A stretch of 64,000 nucleotides of DNA from Pantoea cypripedii (GCF_011395035.1 NZ_CP024768.1:2455286-2519285); one strand, 5' to 3'. Counted from the stretch's first letter, positions 29,909 through 38,885 are shown. Translations and numbers: made by a program. The notes: generated by a model not told the origin, from the letters alone.

Positions 29909-29937
29909 GTGACTGTCAGGCAATATTTTGATGACAG
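29909..29937 (-). promoter_or_regulatory. Candidate PhoB box upstream of phoA
   Basis: The minus strand reads CTGTCAT at 29937-29931 and CAGTCAC at 29915-29909, 22 bp apart, i.e. two 11-bp turns as in Pho-box direct repeats; the intermediate repeat (ATATTGC) is poor. It lies 75-103 bp before the phoA start. Partly matching repeats make this a candidate, not a firm call. Confidence 0.5.
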
Positions 29938-30080
29938 GATAACCAATACGAACAGGGTTAACGCGATTCGCTCAGGGCTTAAGCGAATAGAAAAAAAGGA
30001 GAAAATAGGGCTTGACCCTTTTAGGCGAACTCCCTATAGTAGCGCCCCGTTGACCCGCCAAGGTCAGCAGCAAAAAATGT

Positions 30081-30168
30081 GGTGAGGTGTCCGAGTGGCT
30101 GAAGGAGCACGCCTGGAAAGTGTGTATACGGCAACGTATCGGGGGTTCGAATCCCCCTCTCACCGCCA
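30081..30168 (+). tRNA. serW: tRNA-Ser (anticodon GGA)
   Basis: Class II tRNA of 88 bases with encoded CCA. Acceptor arms GGTGAGG and CTCACC pair, the anticodon loop carries GGA (CTGGAAA), the long variable arm is GTATACGGCAACGTATC, and the T arm is GGGGGTTCGAATCCCCC. It is essentially the E. coli serW/serX sequence. It reads UCC/UCU serine codons. The last 19 bases are repeated downstream. Confidence 0.97.
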
Positions 30169-30226
30169 CAATTTTGAAGAAGAGTCTGAACGTATGTTCA
30201 GACTTTTTTTTTGCATATTCTCCGGG
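30150..30226 (+). repeat. Direct repeat copy 1: last 19 bases of tRNA-Ser plus trailer and terminator
   Basis: Begins at the last 19 bases of the tRNA gene, continues through CAATTTTGAAGAAGAG and the terminator hairpin, and ends at TCTCCGGG. It recurs almost exactly 182 bp downstream. The arrangement resembles the tyrT locus of E. coli, where about 178-bp units each start with the last 19 bases of the tRNA. Confidence 0.9.
30183..30212 (+). terminator. tRNA-Ser terminator, first copy
   Basis: AGTCTGAAC and GTTCAGACT form a nine-pair stem followed by nine T residues. Confidence 0.9.
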
Positions 30227-30331
30227 TGAGAGGGGATGAGAAGCCCCGACGGGGTTCGACAACCGGCGTAGCCGGTTGGACAGTTTGGGCGCGCAGCGAA
30301 CAAACTGCCCGCAGGGCGAGCGAAGCGAGTC

Positions 30332-30407
30332 AATCCCCCTCTCACCGCCACAATTTTGAAGAAGAGTCTGAACGTATGTTCAGACTTTTTTTTGCCTGTT
30401 CTCCGGG
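30332..30407 (+). repeat. Direct repeat copy 2: tRNA-Ser 3' fragment plus trailer and terminator
   Basis: Second copy of the unit at 30150. The first 60 bases are identical apart from one T less in the T run; then GCCTG replaces GCATA before TTCTCCGGG. Between the copies lie two further hairpins (AACCGGC/GCCGGTT and CAGTTTG/CAAACTG). No gene fits in the spacer. Confidence 0.9.
30365..30393 (+). terminator. Duplicated tRNA-Ser terminator, second copy
   Basis: Same AGTCTGAAC / GTTCAGACT stem as at 30183, followed by eight T residues. Confidence 0.88.
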
Positions 30408-30413
30408 AACGAC

Positions 30414-30442
30414 ACAAAAAAACCCGGCCTGAGCCGGGTTTT
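30414..30442 (-). terminator. Terminator of phoH
   Basis: The minus strand reads AACCCGGCTCAGGCCGGGTT followed by a further run of T, 25 bp after the phoH stop. Confidence 0.88.
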
Positions 30443-30466
30443 GTCTACTGTCCTGATTCTCAATGG

Positions 30467-31255
30467 TTAACTGTAAGCATGCAGCGTGCGCTGGCAGAGT
30501 GCTGAACGGACACAGTCGTCTTTAGCAAAACGGACAACCCCAATCATCTCATCCTCTTCGAAGCGCGCCAGCGCATCGGCAAGGCCTGATTGCACGCCAC
30601 GCGGTAAATCACATTGGGTGATATCACCGTTGACGATGACCGTCACGTTCTCACCAAGGCGCGTCAGAAACATCTTCATCTGCGCAGCGGTGACGTTCTG
30701 CGCCTCATCCAGAATCACCACGGCATTTTCGAAGGTGCGTCCGCGCATATACGCGAAGGGCGCGATCTCCACCTTGCCGATTTCGGGACGCAGGCAGTAC
30801 TGCATAAAGGAAGCGCCAAGACGTTTAACCAGAACGTCATAGACCGGCCGGAAATAAGGGGCGAATTTCTCGGAAATGTCTCCGGGGAGGAAACCGAGAT
30901 CTTCATCCGCCTGCAGAACCGGGCGCGTAACGATTATCCTGTCGATATCCTTATGTATCAGGGCCTCAGCCGCTTTGGCTGCGCTAATCCAGGTTTTCCC
31001 GCATCCGGCTTCGCCGGTGGCGAAAATAAGCTGTTTCGTTTCTATGGCATTAAGATAGTGCGCCTGAGCATCATTTCTGGCCTCAATTGGTGAACGGTCG
31101 CGTACATCACGCGCCATGCCAATTGCATCCAGCCCACCCATCTGCACCAGCGAAGTGACCGATTCTTCTTCACGCTGACGATGACTGCGAGAGTCATTAC
31201 GAATTACTCTTCTTGCTTCACGACGCGCTTTGATCACTGCTTTCTGTCTTCCCAT
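30467..31255 (-). CDS. phoH: PhoH family ATPase
   Basis: Cytoplasmic P-loop protein of 262 residues, related to the helicase fold and induced by phosphate starvation in E. coli. Walker A FATGEAGCGKTWISAAKAAE near residues 78-97, RIIVTRPVLQADEDLGFLPG, Walker B AVVILDEAQNVTAAQM near 173-188 and NGDITQCDLP. A basic N-terminus (MGRQKAVIKARREARRVIRN) could bind RNA. Its neighbourhood (phoH, putP, putA) is the enterobacterial one. No clear Pho box was found in its upstream region. Confidence 0.95.
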   Translation of the reverse strand: MGRQKAVIKARREARRVIRNDSRSHRQREEESVTSLVQMGGLDAIGMARDVRDRSPIEARNDAQAHYLNAIETKQLIFATGEAGCGKTWISAAKAAEALIHKDIDRIIVTRPVLQADEDLGFLPGDISEKFAPYFRPVYDVLVKRLGASFMQYCLRPEIGKVEIAPFAYMRGRTFENAVVILDEAQNVTAAQMKMFLTRLGENVTVIVNGDITQCDLPRGVQSGLADALARFEEDEMIGVVRFAKDDCVRSALCQRTLHAYS

Positions 31256-31924
31256 AGTGGCACCTTACAGTTGGTTTCATTTGTCGCCGCAGGGTTTGTC
31301 CTGTTGCGATGACGTGAACGCTTTAGAGGTTTACGTGGCTTCCTTTAGAGCCGTTTCGAGCCATTGAGAAAGGTGTACAACAACGCGAAAACGCTGCCGC
31401 GCACCGGTAATGATTTGGGGCCTGAAAAAGGTTGAAGATTGAAAAACGAAGAGGAAACTTTCGAGGGAAGAAATCCCCCGCAGTGAACTGCGTATGTTGG
31501 AGGGTATTTACCTGTCCTTTGAAGGACCGAATCATGCGCGAACTCCAGTGACCTTAGCCACACTTCTGACAACGCTTATGATTAAAGTGCATCATATTTG
31601 CGGTCCTTTGCAACAGTAATTTTAACTATCAGCTAACAAAAAGTGACTGTGGCCCGCACCCGACCTTCATCTTAAATTAAATTTAAGATAAATATCAATA
31701 TGTTAGTTATTTCTGGTTTGGCTGAACTTTTTAGGAGGATTCGGAAACCGCAGGGGCCATGCGAAAGTCTGGAAAACCTGACGGGGACGATGTCTGCGCA
31801 TCTGATGTAGTAAAACGTGCTGTGCGTTTATTAACCAATTGGTCAACAACCGCCAGGCGGGATAATTGTTTTACCCAGGAAAATATATTCACTCCCGGTT
31901 GAACACCCCATCACTACGGCGCGG
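31256..31924. other. Long non-coding region between phoH and putP
   Basis: About 670 bp without a convincing gene. Visible structure: a perfect A+T-only palindrome at 31669-31689, a hairpin CGCAG/CTGCG near 31480-31495, and GTCCTTT/GAAGGAC near 31515-31530. A 47-codon frame at 31759-31902 has its nearest GGAGG 24 bases upstream, so it is not called. Minus-strand frames of 70-75 codons at 31323-31572 lack start signals. The region should hold the phoH promoter. Confidence 0.5.
31669..31689. repeat. Perfect A+T-rich inverted repeat
   Basis: ATCTTAAAT, spacer TAA, ATTTAAGAT: nine-base arms that match exactly. It stands about 410 bp upstream of phoH in non-coding DNA. It could be an operator for a homodimeric regulator; no T run makes it a normal terminator. 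Confidence 0.75.
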
Positions 31925-31955
31925 CAATAAAACCCGCCCCATAAAATGAGGCGGG
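31925..31955 (-). terminator. Terminator of putP
   Basis: The minus strand reads CCCGCC, a loop of about eleven bases, GGCGGG, then TTTTATTG, eight bases after the putP stop. Confidence 0.88.
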
Positions 31956-31962
31956 CTGAGGC

Positions 31963-33447
31963 TTATTTAGTCTGATACTCGGCTTCTGCCGCCGCAAAAC
32001 GCAGTTGCGCCTCCTGCGAAGGTGCCCGGCCCATCAGGCTCACCACCACAATCGCGATGCTGGCAAACAGGAAACCTGGGATAATTTCATACAGATCCAG
32101 CCAGGCAAAATGTTTCCACACCAGCACCGTCACTGCGCCGATGATCATCCCCGCCAGCGCACCGTTACGTGTCATACGTTGCCAGCACACACCAAACAGC
32201 ACCACCGGGCCGAATGCGGCACCAAAACCAGCCCAGGCATAACTCACCAGGCCCAGCACGCGGTTTTCCGGATTGGCGGCCAGTGCGATAGCAATCAATG
32301 CAATCACCAGCACCATCAGACGTCCCACCCATACCAGCTCGCGCTGGCTGGCATTTTTCCGCAGGAAACCTTTATACAGATCTTCCGTCAGCGCACTGGA
32401 GCACACCAGCAGCTGGCAACTCAGGGTGGACATCACCGCCGCCAGAATGGCTGACAGCAGAATACCGGCGATCCACGGATTGAACAGGATGCGCGCAAGT
32501 TCAATAAATACGCGCTCACCGTTCTGGCTGACACCGCTGGCCTGGTCCGGATGGTTCTGGAAGTAAGCAATACCGAAGAAGCCGACAGCCACGGCTCCCG
32601 CCAGGCACAGGATCATCCAGGTCATACCAATACGACGCGCCGTGCGAATCGATCGATGGGAGTCGGCAGCCATAAAACGCGCCAGAATGTGTGGTTGTCC
32701 GAAGTAGCCCAGTCCCCAACCGAGCAGCGAGACAATCGCCACAAAATTCAGCCCTTTCAGCATGTTGAGATTTTCCAGGCTTTTGGCTTCAATCACCGCC
32801 AGCGAGTCAGACAAGCCACCCACCGCCACAATCACAATCACCGGCGTCAGGATCAGCGCGAAAATCATCAGGCTGGCCTGGACGGTATCCGTCCAGCTGA
32901 CAGCCAGGAAGCCACCCACCAGGGTATAGAGGATGGTGGCCGCAGCTCCAGCCCATAACGCCGTCTGGTAATCCATACCGAAGGTGCTTTCAAACAGACG
33001 CGCGCCAGCAACCACCCCGGAAGCACAGTAAATGGTGAAGAAGATAAGAATGACCAGCGCAGAGATCACCCGCAGGATTTTGCTGTGGTCCTCAAAACGG
33101 CTGGTAAAGAAGTCCGGCAGCGTCAGGGCATTGTTATGATGCTCCGTCTGCACTCGCAGACGCCCGGCAACAATTTTCCAGTTCAGCCAGGCACCGATAG
33201 TCAGACCAATGGCAATCCAGCTTTCGGAAATGCCCGACAGGAAAATAGCCCCCGGCAACCCCATCAGCAGCCAGCCACTCATATCCGATGCCCCCGCAGA
33301 CAACGCCGTTACCACACTGCCAAGGCTGCGGCCACCGAGGATATAGTCATCAAAGTTTTTGGTCGAACGCCAGGCAAGCAGCCCTATCAACACCATCCCG
33401 AGGATATAAACAACAAAAGTCACCAGCATCGGTGTACTGACATTCAT
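31963..33447 (-). CDS. putP: Sodium/proline symporter
   Basis: Inner-membrane Na-coupled proline importer of the SSS family, 494 residues, about thirteen membrane helices. LAWRSTKNFDDYILGGRSLG and VVTALSAGASDMSGWLLMGL (ligand and sodium site region with the conserved Asp), plus STLSCQLLVCSSALTEDLYK later on, match E. coli PutP. Start has a GGAG site. Divergent from putA across a shared control region rich in PutA operators. Confidence 0.97.
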   Translation of the reverse strand: MNVSTPMLVTFVVYILGMVLIGLLAWRSTKNFDDYILGGRSLGSVVTALSAGASDMSGWLLMGLPGAIFLSGISESWIAIGLTIGAWLNWKIVAGRLRVQTEHHNNALTLPDFFTSRFEDHSKILRVISALVILIFFTIYCASGVVAGARLFESTFGMDYQTALWAGAAATILYTLVGGFLAVSWTDTVQASLMIFALILTPVIVIVAVGGLSDSLAVIEAKSLENLNMLKGLNFVAIVSLLGWGLGYFGQPHILARFMAADSHRSIRTARRIGMTWMILCLAGAVAVGFFGIAYFQNHPDQASGVSQNGERVFIELARILFNPWIAGILLSAILAAVMSTLSCQLLVCSSALTEDLYKGFLRKNASQRELVWVGRLMVLVIALIAIALAANPENRVLGLVSYAWAGFGAAFGPVVLFGVCWQRMTRNGALAGMIIGAVTVLVWKHFAWLDLYEIIPGFLFASIAIVVVSLMGRAPSQEAQLRFAAAEAEYQTK

Positions 33448-33575
33448 TTTATCTCTCCACTTATAATTCGATTTCCATTAAGGCGCGGTATCCTGCCGCA
33501 AAGCCGTGGTCGGTACAACGTCTTTCACACCCTATCGCTGGCGGTTGCGCCCCGCCCTCACCTCGCCTGTGATAG

Positions 33576-33686
33576 GTTGCACCTTTTGCATTTCACACGA
33601 CAAAAGTTGCAACCCTGGCGAGATTCTTGCAATAAACCCCAGACCAATAACTTAGCGCACAATTAACAAGGTTGCACAAAGTTGCA
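33576..33686. promoter_or_regulatory. put control region with PutA operator motifs (GTTGCA)
   Basis: The 301 bp between putP and putA contain the PutA recognition hexamer GTTGCA exactly at 33576, 33606, 33671 and 33681, with near matches TTTGCA at 33585 and CTTGCA at 33626. PutA represses both genes in the absence of proline by binding this motif through its ribbon-helix-helix domain. The two copies at 33671 and 33681 are ten bases apart, so they lie on one face of the helix. Confidence 0.85.
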
Positions 33687-33748
33687 ACATAAGTGATAGT
33701 GCAGTTCACACCGGACATCAAACTATTCTTTTTGAGGAACAGGAAAGC

Positions 33749-36700
33749 ATGGGAACCACCACCATGGGGGTGAAGCTGGATGACGCCACCCGCGATCGTA
33801 TTAAACTGGCAGCGCAGAAGATCGATCGCACGCCACATTGGCTGATTAAACAGGCGATTTTTAACTATCTGACGCAGCTGGAGGCAGGAGATTCGCTGCC
33901 GGAGATTCCGTTGCAACCCAGCGATAGCGCGCAGGAAGATCCTTCATCAGAAGAGGCCCTGCAACCGTTCCTCGATTTTGCCGAACATATCCTGCCGCAG
34001 TCGGTGACACGCTCGGCCATCACCGCCGCATGGCGTCGTCCGGAAACCGATGCCGTGCCGATGCTGCTGGAGCAGGCCCGTCTCCCGGCCCCGCTGGCGG
34101 AGAAAACCCATCAGCTGGCTTACACCCTCGCCGATAAACTTCGGCATCAGAAAGGTGCAACCGGACGCGCCGGAATGGTGCAAAGTTTGCTGCAGGAGTT
34201 TTCCCTTTCTTCGCAGGAAGGGGTTGCCCTGATGTGTCTGGCCGAAGCGTTGCTGCGTATTCCTGACAAACCGACCCGTGACGCACTCATCCGCGACAAA
34301 ATCAGCAATGGCAACTGGCAGTCGCATCTTGGTCGCAGTCCGTCAATGTTCGTCAATGCCGCCACCTGGGGCCTGTTGTTCACCGGCCGTCTGGTGTCCA
34401 CCCATAATGAAGCCAACCTGTCCCGTTCCCTGAACCGCATCATTGGTAAAAGTGGCGAACCGCTGATCCGCAAAGGGGTGGATATGGCGATGCGTCTGAT
34501 GGGTGAACAGTTTGTTACCGGTGAAACCATCGCTGAAGCGCTGGCTAATGCACGCAAGCTGGAAGAGAAAGGTTTCCGTTATTCTTACGATATGCTGGGC
34601 GAAGCGGCGCTCACCGCCAGCGATGCCAAAGCCTACCTGGTTTCCTATCAGCAGGCCATTCACGCCATTGGCAAAGCCTCCAACGGACGTGGCATTTACG
34701 AAGGCCCGGGTATCTCCATCAAGTTGTCGGCACTGCATCCGCGTTACAGTCGCGCGCAGTATGAACGCGTAATGGACGAACTCTACCCCACGCTGAAATC
34801 CCTGACGCTGCTGGCGCGTTCTTACGACATCGGCATCAACATCGATGCGGAAGAAGCTGATCGCCTCGAACTGTCGCTCGACCTGCTGGAAAAACTCTGC
34901 TTCGAACCGGAACTGGAAGGCTGGAACGGTATCGGCTTTGTGATCCAGGCCTACCAGAAGCGTTGTCCGTTCGTGATTGATTACCTGGTGGATTTGGCCC
35001 AACGCAGCCGTCGTCGCCTGATGATCCGTCTGGTGAAAGGTGCCTACTGGGATAGCGAAATCAAACGCGCCCAGATCGACGGGCTGGAAGGTTACCCGGT
35101 GTATACCCGCAAGGTTTACACCGATATTTCTTATCTGGCCTGTGCGCGAAAACTGCTGGCAGTGCCAAACCTCATCTATCCGCAGTTCGCCACCCATAAC
35201 GCCCATACGCTGGCGGCGATTTATCAGCTGGCGGGTAACAACTACTATCCAGGTCAGTACGAATTCCAGTGTCTGCACGGCATGGGGGAACCCTTGTATG
35301 AGCAGGTGGTGGGCAAAGTGGCTGACGGCAAACTCAATCGTCCTTGCCGTATTTATGCGCCAGTGGGTACCCATGAAACCCTGCTGGCTTATCTGGTACG
35401 CCGTCTGCTGGAAAACGGTGCCAACACCTCATTCGTGAACCGCATCGCCGATACCTCACTGCCGATTGATGAACTGGTGGCCGATCCGGTTACAGCAGTG
35501 GAAAAAATGGGCGCGAGCGAAGGTGCGATTGGCCTGCCGCACGCGAAGATTCCGTTGCCGCGCGAGTTGTATGGCGAAAAACGGGTCAACTCCGCTGGTC
35601 TTGATATGGCGAACGAACACCGTCTGGCATCGTTATCCAGCGCCCTGTTGAACAGCGCCAGCCAGCCGTGGCAGGCACAACCGCTGATTGACGGCGAGCT
35701 GGGTGCCGGTAGCAGCCGCCCGGTGCTCAACCCGTCCGCTCCCGCCGATGTGGTGGGCAGCGTGCGCGAGGCCACGCCACATGAGGTGTCACAGGCGCTG
35801 GATGCGGCAGTGAATGCCGGTCCGATCTGGTTTGCCACCCCTCCGCAGGAACGCGCCGCCATTCTGGAGCGCGCTGCCGAAATGATGGAAGGCCAGATGC
35901 AACAGCTGATTGGCCTGCTGGTGCGTGAGGCGGGTAAAACCTACAACAATGCCATCGCCGAAGTGCGTGAAGCGGTAGATTTCCTCTACTACTACGCCGG
36001 CATGGTGCGTGATGATTTCGATAACGTCACCCATCGTCCGCTCGGTCCGGTGGTGTGTATCAGTCCGTGGAACTTCCCGCTGGCGATTTTTAGTGGTCAG
36101 ATTGCCGCCGCCCTCGCCGCAGGCAACAGCGTGCTGGCGAAACCCGCCGAGCAGACGCCACTGATCGCTGCCCAGGCAGTACAGATTATGCTGGATGCGG
36201 GTGTGCCGTCCGGCGTGCTGCAACTGTTGCCTGGCCTGGGGGAAACCGTGGGTGCTCAGTTGACCGCAGACGAACGCGTGCGCGGCGTGATGTTCACCGG
36301 TTCTACTGCGGTCGCGACCCTGCTGCAACGCAACCTTGCCGGTCGTCTCGATCCGCAGGGTCGTCCAACGCCGCTGATTGCCGAGACCGGGGGGATGAAC
36401 GCGATGATCGTTGATTCCTCTGCGCTGACCGAGCAGGTGGTGGTGGATATCGTTGCATCCGCATTTGATAGCGCCGGACAGCGTTGCTCAGCCCTGCGTC
36501 TGCTGTGTGTGCAGGACGATGTCGCCGACCATACGCTGAAAATGCTGCGCGGTGCGATGGCCGAGTGCCGCATGGGGAACCCAGAACGCCTCGCCACCGA
36601 TGTGGGTCCGGTGATTGATGCCGAAGCCAAAGCCAATATTGAGCGCCATATTCAGGCGATGCGCAGTAAAGGCTTCACCATTTACCAGGCCGCGCAGGAA

Positions 36701-37693
36701 AATCCGCAGGACAGTAAAGAGTGGGCAACGGGCACCTTCGTTAAACCCACGCTGATTGAGCTGGAACAGGTCAGCGACCTCGACAAAGAAGTCTTTGGTC
36801 CGGTGCTGCATGTGGTGCGTTTCGCACGTAATAACCTGCCGCAGCTGATCGATCAGATTAACGCCTCCGGTTATGGCCTGACGCTCGGCGTGCACACCCG
36901 TATCGATGAAACTATTGCGCAGGTCACCGCAGGGGCGAAAGTCGGCAACCTGTATGTGAACCGCAATATGGTCGGTGCTGTGGTTGGCGTGCAACCGTTC
37001 GGGGGTGAAGGCTTGTCCGGCACCGGTCCGAAAGCCGGTGGCCCGCTCTATCTCTATCGCCTGCTGGCAAACCGCCCGGACGGCGCATTGCGCACGACTT
37101 TTGACCGCCAGGACGCCGAGCGCCCGGTGGACAGCACGCTGCGTACCACGCTGCTCAGCGCCCATCAGGCACTGCAACAATGGGCACAGGACAAACCCGA
37201 ACTGCTGGCTCTGACGCAGCATTATGATCAGCTGGCACAGGCCGGTACGGTGCGCGTACTGCCGGGTCCGACCGGTGAGCGCAACACTTTCACCCTGCTG
37301 CCACGTGAACAGGTATTGTGCCTTGCTGATAATGAGCAGGATGCGCTGACGCAACTGGCGGCAGTCACCAGTGTCGGCAGCCATGCGTTGTGGCCGGATG
37401 ATGAATTGCATCGCACGCTGCGCGCTGCCCTGCCTGCTGCGGTGCAGCAACGGATCATGCTGGCGAAAGATGTGCTGGCGGGTGAGTTTGATGCGGTGAT
37501 CTACCACGGTGATGCCGATCAGCTGCGTAGCCTGTGCGAGCAGGTTGCCGCGCGTGACGGTGCGATTGTGTCCGTGCAGGGCTTTGCCCGCGGTGAAACC
37601 AATCTGCTGCTGGAACGGTTGTTAATCGAACGCTCACTGAGCGTCAATACCGCCGCTGCCGGGGGTAACGCCAGTCTGATGACCATTGGCTGA
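33749..37693 (+). CDS. putA: Trifunctional PutA: proline dehydrogenase, P5C dehydrogenase and repressor
   Basis: Oxidises proline to glutamate in two steps and autoregulates the put genes. 1314 residues. N-terminal ribbon-helix-helix (TTTMGVKLDDATRDRIKLAA, first 45 residues) binds DNA. The FAD-dependent dehydrogenase barrel spans about 260-570 with GPGISIKLSALHPRYSRAQY and RLVKGAYWDSEIKRAQ near 427-442. The aldehyde dehydrogenase part spans about 650-1120 with SPWNFPLAIFSGQIAAALAA, the Glu motif IAETGGMNAMIVD and the catalytic Cys in DSAGQRCSALRLL near 913. A C-terminal cap follows. All catalytic elements look intact. Peripheral membrane association occurs when FAD is reduced. Confidence 0.98.
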   Translation: MGTTTMGVKLDDATRDRIKLAAQKIDRTPHWLIKQAIFNYLTQLEAGDSLPEIPLQPSDSAQEDPSSEEALQPFLDFAEHILPQSVTRSAITAAWRRPETDAVPMLLEQARLPAPLAEKTHQLAYTLADKLRHQKGATGRAGMVQSLLQEFSLSSQEGVALMCLAEALLRIPDKPTRDALIRDKISNGNWQSHLGRSPSMFVNAATWGLLFTGRLVSTHNEANLSRSLNRIIGKSGEPLIRKGVDMAMRLMGEQFVTGETIAEALANARKLEEKGFRYSYDMLGEAALTASDAKAYLVSYQQAIHAIGKASNGRGIYEGPGISIKLSALHPRYSRAQYERVMDELYPTLKSLTLLARSYDIGINIDAEEADRLELSLDLLEKLCFEPELEGWNGIGFVIQAYQKRCPFVIDYLVDLAQRSRRRLMIRLVKGAYWDSEIKRAQIDGLEGYPVYTRKVYTDISYLACARKLLAVPNLIYPQFATHNAHTLAAIYQLAGNNYYPGQYEFQCLHGMGEPLYEQVVGKVADGKLNRPCRIYAPVGTHETLLAYLVRRLLENGANTSFVNRIADTSLPIDELVADPVTAVEKMGASEGAIGLPHAKIPLPRELYGEKRVNSAGLDMANEHRLASLSSALLNSASQPWQAQPLIDGELGAGSSRPVLNPSAPADVVGSVREATPHEVSQALDAAVNAGPIWFATPPQERAAILERAAEMMEGQMQQLIGLLVREAGKTYNNAIAEVREAVDFLYYYAGMVRDDFDNVTHRPLGPVVCISPWNFPLAIFSGQIAAALAAGNSVLAKPAEQTPLIAAQAVQIMLDAGVPSGVLQLLPGLGETVGAQLTADERVRGVMFTGSTAVATLLQRNLAGRLDPQGRPTPLIAETGGMNAMIVDSSALTEQVVVDIVASAFDSAGQRCSALRLLCVQDDVADHTLKMLRGAMAECRMGNPERLATDVGPVIDAEAKANIERHIQAMRSKGFTIYQAAQENPQDSKEWATGTFVKPTLIELEQVSDLDKEVFGPVLHVVRFARNNLPQLIDQINASGYGLTLGVHTRIDETIAQVTAGAKVGNLYVNRNMVGAVVGVQPFGGEGLSGTGPKAGGPLYLYRLLANRPDGALRTTFDRQDAERPVDSTLRTTLLSAHQALQQWAQDKPELLALTQHYDQLAQAGTVRVLPGPTGERNTFTLLPREQVLCLADNEQDALTQLAAVTSVGSHALWPDDELHRTLRAALPAAVQQRIMLAKDVLAGEFDAVIYHGDADQLRSLCEQVAARDGAIVSVQGFARGETNLLLERLLIERSLSVNTAAAGGNASLMTIG

Positions 37694-37706
37694 GGTTAAT
37701 CTAAAC

Positions 37707-37734
37707 AAAGCGGCCCGGTAGCAGGGCCGCTTTA
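37707..37734 (+). terminator. Terminator of putA
   Basis: AAAGCGGCCC and GGGCCGCTTT pair across a seven-base loop, 13 bp after the putA stop; the T run is short. Confidence 0.8.
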
Positions 37735-37745
37735 CCGATCTTTTT

Positions 37746-37799
37746 GCGCGATAAATCGCGCCGCTACGGATCTGCACGGTTTGTAGCGGCGCAATTTTG
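37746..37799. repeat. Extragenic palindromic repeat pair (Pantoea-type)
   Basis: Two inverted copies of one element: the left copy contains GCGCGATAAATCGCGC followed by CGCTAC, and the right copy starts GTAGCGGCGCAATTTT. A related element lies at 48402-48431. Placement between the convergent putA and acyltransferase genes is usual for REP/BIME-like units. Confidence 0.75.
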
Positions 37800-37802
37800 T
37801 CT

Positions 37803-38885
37803 TTACGCTGCGGTTTTCTTGCGTTTCATGCCAATCAGGGTTGGGAAGACAAACAGCGACTGCCCCAGACCACGATTGGTCAACGACCACACCAGTACCG
37901 AACACAGCGAACAGATGGCGACGATCGCTATCGGGTAGAGGCACGCCCACAGCACCGAAAACCATGCCTGCTCGAACAGATGATGACGCTGGGCAAACAG
38001 AATCGCCGACATACCAAAGAACTCAATGAAGATGCGGTGAATGACGTAAATCTGTAACGTGTTACGCCCAATCCAGTTGAGCCAGCTCATGCGGAAATGC
38101 GCATTCAGCCAGCGACAAATCGCCACACTGAACAGCACCGCAATCAGGCACATAAACAGGCTTCTGCTCATACCAAAAATAACATGCACACCGGCCAGCG
38201 CCGCCAGCAGCGCCCAGGGGACGATGTTTTCACGCCGCCATTCACTCAGACGCAACATCAGCGGGCTCCAGAATGCCCCCATCAGGAAGAACAGAAAATA
38301 TTGCGCCAGGCTTTGTGGTCCCCAGAAGGGAATAATCTTCTCCACTGCCAGATAATTCAGCACCACGGCGATAACCAGCAACGCGATTTTCTGTTTACGG
38401 AAGATCCGGGCGAGCAGGAAGTAAATCCCCAGGCCATACAGATACCAGGAGGTACTCATGGCAAGGAAGGTCAGCTTCAGAAACTCAAGCAGAGAACCGG
38501 CATAGGCCGCATTCAGGTTTTCCGAAATCCGCTGCCCGGTAATTTCGGAAGAGATACCGACGATTGACCACCACTGAATAAATCCCCATAAAATATAGAG
38601 ATAAAACAGGTTGGTAATCCGGCTGGTAAACACCTGCTTCCACGGACGATTCATGATGCCATTCGCCGCCAGCAGCCCCGATACAAAGAAAAAAGCCGGC
38701 ATACGCAGTGGCGACAGTACCGTATTAAACTTCACCCATATTTCAGCTGGAATCCATCCTGCCGACAGATATTGCACCGTATTCTCAAATCCGGGTAAAA
38801 CCGTGTGGTAGAGCACAACCAGTAATATGCAGGTCCCTTTAAGGGTATTCACCCACAATATTTCATCGCTCCTGGTGTTATTCAT
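37803..38885 (-). CDS. Acyltransferase 3 family membrane protein
   Basis: Integral membrane protein of 360 residues with about ten helices. The opening ILWVNTLKGTCILLVVLYHT contains the family's catalytic His in helix 1 (LVVLYHT), and MPAFFFVSGLLAA is the second signature. Later SWYLYGLGIYFLLARI and WIGRNTLQIYVIHRIFIEFF support the family. Such enzymes transfer acetyl or other acyl groups to sugars of surface polysaccharides or glucans; the acceptor cannot be told here. It stands alone, upstream of nothing on its strand except the putA 3' end, and is related to YeiB/OpgC-like and O-acetylase proteins only at family level. Confidence 0.82.
   Translation of the reverse strand: MNNTRSDEILWVNTLKGTCILLVVLYHTVLPGFENTVQYLSAGWIPAEIWVKFNTVLSPLRMPAFFFVSGLLAANGIMNRPWKQVFTSRITNLFYLYILWGFIQWWSIVGISSEITGQRISENLNAAYAGSLLEFLKLTFLAMSTSWYLYGLGIYFLLARIFRKQKIALLVIAVVLNYLAVEKIIPFWGPQSLAQYFLFFLMGAFWSPLMLRLSEWRRENIVPWALLAALAGVHVIFGMSRSLFMCLIAVLFSVAICRWLNAHFRMSWLNWIGRNTLQIYVIHRIFIEFFGMSAILFAQRHHLFEQAWFSVLWACLYPIAIVAICSLCSVLVWSLTNRGLGQSLFVFPTLIGMKRKKTAA

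Noticed and set aside
30160..30417. Overlapping minus-strand frames over the tRNA-Ser repeat
   Set aside because: They are read through terminator hairpins and the tRNA 3' end; products of this sort (CRTPSGLLIPSHP) arise from non-coding tRNA-flanking repeats.
31759..31902. 47-codon open frame (MRKSGKPDGDDV...) between phoH and putP
   Set aside because: The nearest GGAGG is 24 bases upstream of the ATG and the product resembles nothing I know.
34343..35374. 343-codon minus-strand open frame inside putA
   Set aside because: Antisense shadow of the proline dehydrogenase part of putA.
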